A stretch of 64,000 bases of DNA from Cercis canadensis (taxonomy: Eukaryota > Streptophyta > Magnoliopsida > Fabales > Fabaceae): the NCBI GenBank assembly GCA_003255065.1, contig QAOA01003982.1, positions 373,950 through 437,949 of the forward strand, in the 5' to 3' direction. Below the pieces are notes generated by a model. That model saw nothing but the letters and a program-made list of their open reading frames with translations, ran no database searches and was not told the DNA's origin. Below, one piece after another: positions 59,996 through 64,000 of the stretch (the stretch's first letter is position 1; every line of letters starts with the position of its first letter). A program made the position numbers and the translations under genes.

Positions 59996-62900
59996 GATCT
60001 CTGTTTCTAGGACGGGAAAGTTTCCTGGTGAGTCACTATATCTGGACCGGGACACTGGGTCGGTTCATCCCTATTTCTGACTCGGATACTTTTCTCGTGT
60101 TTCCCTGTATCTGGGACTGGACAGTTTGCTGGTGAGTCACTATATCTGGACCGAGACCCTGTTTCGGTTCATCCCTATTATTGACTCAAATATTTTTCTT
60201 GGGGATCTCTATTTCTGGGACGGAACAGTTTCCTGGTGAGTCACTATATCTGGTCTGAGACCCTGTTTCGGTACATCCCTGTTTCTGACTCAGATTTTTT
60301 TCTTGTTTTTCCCTGTATCTGTGACGGGACAGCTTCCTGGTGAGTCTCTACATCTGGTCCAAGACCCTGTTTTGGTTCATCCCTGTTTCTGACTCAGATA
60401 TTTTTCTCATGTTTCTCTGTATCTAGGATTGGACAGTTTCCTGGTGAGTCACTATATTTGGTCTGATACCCTGTTTCGGTTCATCCCTGCTTCTGACTCG
60501 GTTCTTTTTCTTATGTTTCGCTGTATCTGGGACGGGATAGTTTCCTGGTGAGTCACTATATCTGGTTCGGGACTCTGTTTCGGTTCATCCCTGTTACTGA
60601 CTCAGATATTTTTCTGGTGAATCACTGTTTCTGGGACATGACAGTTTCCTGGTGAGTCAGTATCTCTAGTCTGAGACCCTGTTTTGGTTCATCCATGTTT
60701 CTTACTCGGATATTTTTCTTGTTTTTCCTTTTATATGTGACGGAACAGTTTCCTGGTGAGTCAATATATCTGGTCTAGGAACTTGTTTCGGTTCATCGCT
60801 TTTTCTGACTCAGAGATAATTCTCGTGTTTCCCTGTATCTGGGACTGGACAATTTCCTGGTGAGTCACTATATCTGGACCGGGACCCTGTTTCGGCTCAT
60901 CCCGGTTACTGACTCAAATATTTTTCTCGTGTTTCCCTTTATCTGGGCTGGAGAATTTCCTGGATAGTCACTATATCTGGACCGGGACCCTGTTTCGGTG
61001 CATCCGTGTTTCTGACTCAGATATTTTTTTATTTTTCCCTGTATCTGTGAAGGGTTAGTTTCCTGGTGAGTCACTATATCTGGATTGGGACCCTGTTTCG
61101 GCTCATCCCTGTTACTGACTCATATATTTTTATGGTGAATCACTGTTTCTGGGACGGGAAAGTTTCCTTGTGAGTCACTATATCTGGACCGGGACACTAT
61201 GTCGGTTCATCCTAATTTCTCACTCGAAGATTTTACTTGTGCTTCCCAGTATCTGGGACTGGACAATTTCCTGGTGAGTCACTATATCTGGACCGGGACC
61301 CTGTTTCGGTTCATCCCTGTTTCTGACTCGGTTATTTTTCTTGTGTTTCCCGGTAACTATCACGGGACAGTTTCCTGGTGAGTCGCTACATCTGGTCCAG
61401 GACACTGTTTCGGTTGATCGCTGTTTCTGACTCAGATATTTTTCTCGTGTTTCCCAGTATCTCGGATTGGATAGTTTCCTGGTGAGTCACTATATTCGGT
61501 CTGATACCCTGTTTCAGTTGTATCCTGCTTCTAACTCGGTTATTTTTCTCGTGTTTCCGTTTATCTGGGATTGGACAGTTTCCTGGTGAGTCACTATATT
61601 TGGTCTGCTACCCTATTTCGGTTCATCCCTGTTTCTGACTCGATTATTTTTCTTGTGTTTCCCTGTATCAAGGACGAGACAATTTCCTGGTTAGTCACTA
61701 CATCTGGTCCAGGACCTTGTTTCGGTTCATCCCTATTTTTGACTGGGAATTTTTTCTTATTTTTCCCTGTATCTGTGACGGGACATTTCTTAGTGAGTCA
61801 CTATATCTAGATTGGGACCCCGTTTCGGTTCATCCCTGTTACTGACTCAGATATTTTTCTGGTGAATCACTGTTTCTGGGACGGGACAGTTTCCTGGTGA
61901 GTCACTATATCTGGTCTGAGACCCTGTTTCGGTTCTTCCTTGTTTGTGACTCGTGTATTTTTCTTCTTTTTCCCTGTATCTATGACGGGACAGTTTCCTG
62001 GTGAGTTACTACATCTGGTCCAGGACCTTGTTTCGGTTCATCCCTATTTCTGACTCCGATATTTTTCTCGTGTTTCCCCGTATCTAGGACTGGACAGTTT
62101 CCTGGTGAGTCACTACATCTGGACCGGGATCCTGTTTCGGTTCATCCCTGTTACTGACCAAAATATATTTCTTGTGGATCCCTGTTTTTGGGACGGGACA
62201 ATTTCTTGGTGAGTCACTATACCTGTACTGAGACCCTGTTTCGGTTCATCCCTGTTTCTGACTCGGATATTTTTCTTCTTTTTCCCTGTATCTGTGACAG
62301 GATAGTTTCCTTGTGAGTCACTACATCTGGTCCAGGACCTTGTTTCGGTTCATCCCTGTTTTTGACTCAGATATTTTTCCCGTGTTTCCTTATATCTGGG
62401 ATTGGACAGTTTCCTGGTGAGTCACTATATCTGGATTGGGAACCTGTTTCGGTTCATCCCTGTTACTGACTCAGATATTTTTCTGGTGAATCACTGTTTC
62501 TAGGACGGGACAGTTTCCTAGTGAGTCACTATATCTAGTGTGAGACCCTGTTTCGGTTAATCCCTGTTTCTGACTCTGAAATTTTTCTTGTTTTTCCCTG
62601 TTTCTGGGACGGGACAGTTTCCTGGTGAGTCACTATATCTGGTATGAGATCCTGTTTCGGTTTATCCCTGTTTCTGACTTGGTTATTTTTCTTGTATTTC
62701 CCTTTATCTAGGACTGGAATGTTTCCTGGTGAGTCACTATATCTGGACCGGGACCCTATTTCGGTTCATCTCTGTTTCTGACTCAGATATTTTTCTCGTG
62801 TTTCCCTGTATCTGGGATTGGACAGTTTCCTGGTAAGTCTCTATAATTGGTCTGATACCCTGTTTCGGTTCATCCCTGTTTCTGACTCGGTTATTTTTCT

Positions 62901-63235
62901 TGTGTTTCCCTGTATCAGAGACGGGACTGGTTTCTGGTGAGTCACAACATCTGGTCCAGGATCTTGTTTCGGTTCATCCCTATTTTTGACTGGGATATTT
63001 TTCTTGTTTTTCCCTATATCTGTGACGGGACAATTTCCTGGTGAGTCACTATATCTGGATTGGGAACCTGTTTCGGTTCATCCCTGTTACTGACTCAGAT
63101 ATTTTTCTGGTAAATCACTGTTTCTGGGACGAGACAGTTTCTTGGTGAGTCACTATATCTGGTCTGAGACCTTATTTCGGTTCATCCCTGTTTATGACTC
63201 GAATATTTTTCTTCTTTTTCCCTATATCTGTGACG
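59996..63235 (+). repeat. 104-bp satellite array with copies of earlier blocks
   Basis: The stretch 60875-61300 matches 53945-54370. The stretch 62428-63030 matches HOR copy C (32670-33290) with the TAGGACTGGAATGTTTCC and CAGAGACGGGACTGG variants. The stretch 62960-63235 begins the match to 34.14-34.65 kb. No gene is present. Confidence 0.87.
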
Positions 63236-64000
63236 TGACAGTTTCCTGGTGAGTCACTATATCTGGATTGGGACCCTGTTTCGCTTCATCCCTGTGACTG
63301 ACTCAGATATTTTTCTGGTGAATCACTGTTTCTGGGACGGGAAAGTTTCCGAGTGACTCACTATATCTGGACCGGGACACTATGTCGGTTCATCCCAATT
63401 TCTCACTCGAATATTTTACTCGTGCTTCCCAGTATCTGGGACTGGACAATTTCCTGGTGAGTCACTATATCTGGACCGGGACCCTGTTCGGTTCATCCCT
63501 GTTTCTGACTCGGTTATTTTTCTTGTGTTTCCCGGTAACTGTGACGGGACAGTTTCCTGGTGAGTCGCTACATCTAGTCCAGGACACTGTTTCAGTTGAT
63601 CCCTGTTTCTGACTCAGATATTTTTCTCGTGTTTCCCTATATATAGGATTGAACAGTTTCCTGGTGAGTCACTATATTTGGTCTGATACCCTGTTTCGGT
63701 TCATCCCTGCTTCTAACTCGGTTATTTTTCTTGTGTTTCCCTGTATCTGGGACCGGACAGTTTCCTGGTGAGTCACTATATCTGGACCAGGACCCTGGTT
63801 CGGTTCATCCCTGTTACTGACTCAGATATTTTTCTTGTGGATCACTGTTTCCGGGACGGGACAGTTTCCTGGTGAGTCACTACATCTAGTCCAGGACCTT
63901 GTTTCGGTTCATCCCTATTTCTGACTCCGATATTTTTCTCGTGTTTCCCCGTATCTGGGACTGGACAGTTTCCTGGTGAGTCGCTACATCTGGACCGGGA
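63236..64000 (+). repeat. duplicated block of 0.6 kb, copy 2, and array to window end
   Basis: Partner of 59392-59995, followed by ordinary monomers that run off the end of the window, so the array continues beyond it. Confidence 0.87.

Noticed and set aside
1..64000. CRISPR array
   Set aside because: The repeated unit is contiguous 104-bp sequence with no unique spacers between conserved short repeats, and the units vary throughout.
1..64000. Telomeric, rDNA or alpha-satellite identity
   Set aside because: No TTAGGG- or TTTAGGG-type runs or rRNA-like segments are seen, and the period is 104 rather than 171 bp. I could not match the monomer to a satellite family I know.

Overview
The window is almost entirely one tandem satellite array from a eukaryotic genome. 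The unit is a head-to-tail monomer of about 104 bp, always in the same orientation, so roughly 600 monomers fill the 64 kb. Landmarks in each + strand monomer are CCTGGTGAGTCAC, a CTATATCTGG block, GACCCTGTTTCGG, TTCATCCCTGTT, CTGACTCRGATATTTTTC, a pyrimidine-rich or TGGTGAATCAC segment, and GACGGGACAGTTT. I found no rRNA, tRNA, CRISPR array or convincing protein-coding gene. The many short open frames are translations of the monomer. Most start at GTG or another non-ATG codon, and they end at TGA triplets built into the repeat. The organism cannot be named from this sequence. A large array with layered higher-order repeats and single-N joins points to a eukaryotic heterochromatic (centromeric, pericentromeric or other satellite) region in a genome assembly.

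Structure exists at three levels. First, the 104-bp monomer looks like an old trimer of a unit of about 35 bp. Second, the 104-bp monomers are diverged from one another, with recurrent short deletions at internal direct repeats. Third, blocks of monomers have been copied as higher-order repeats (HORs). These include a 21-mer of 2184 bp at 3.6-8.85 kb, a 208-bp dimer at 17.2-17.8 and 22.7-23.3 kb, a block of about 1.75 kb present two and a half times at 28.6-33.9 kb, a 12-mer of 1247 bp at 50-52.4 kb, and many dispersed duplicated blocks separated by 1.4 to 29 kb.

Layout: 1-3595 diverged array; 3596-8850 21-mer HOR; 9.2-11.7 kb duplicated 1-kb blocks; 13.0-14.6 kb and 16.7-18.1 kb blocks repeated at 20.65-23.6 kb; 23.6-28.6 kb diverged array; 28.6-33.9 kb young HOR; 34-38.3 kb mosaic shared with 48.5-64 kb; 38.3-43.1 kb array with a 1.0-kb near-tandem duplication; 43096-43565 the only non-satellite DNA; 43.57-64 kb array built from blocks shared with 34-38 kb and with each other.

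Five single N characters (6381, 24528, 28563, 38288, 43095) mark sequence joins. At 6381 and 24528 the flanks are near-exact duplicates of each other. At 6381 the extra 183 bases plus N also break the 2184-bp HOR spacing by that amount, so this is almost certainly an unmerged contig overlap rather than biology. The non-satellite segment directly follows the N at 43095. It may be a real insertion (it is flanked by TTCATC on both sides) or a misjoin. It contains a diverged 183-bp internal tandem duplication and one unassigned open frame.
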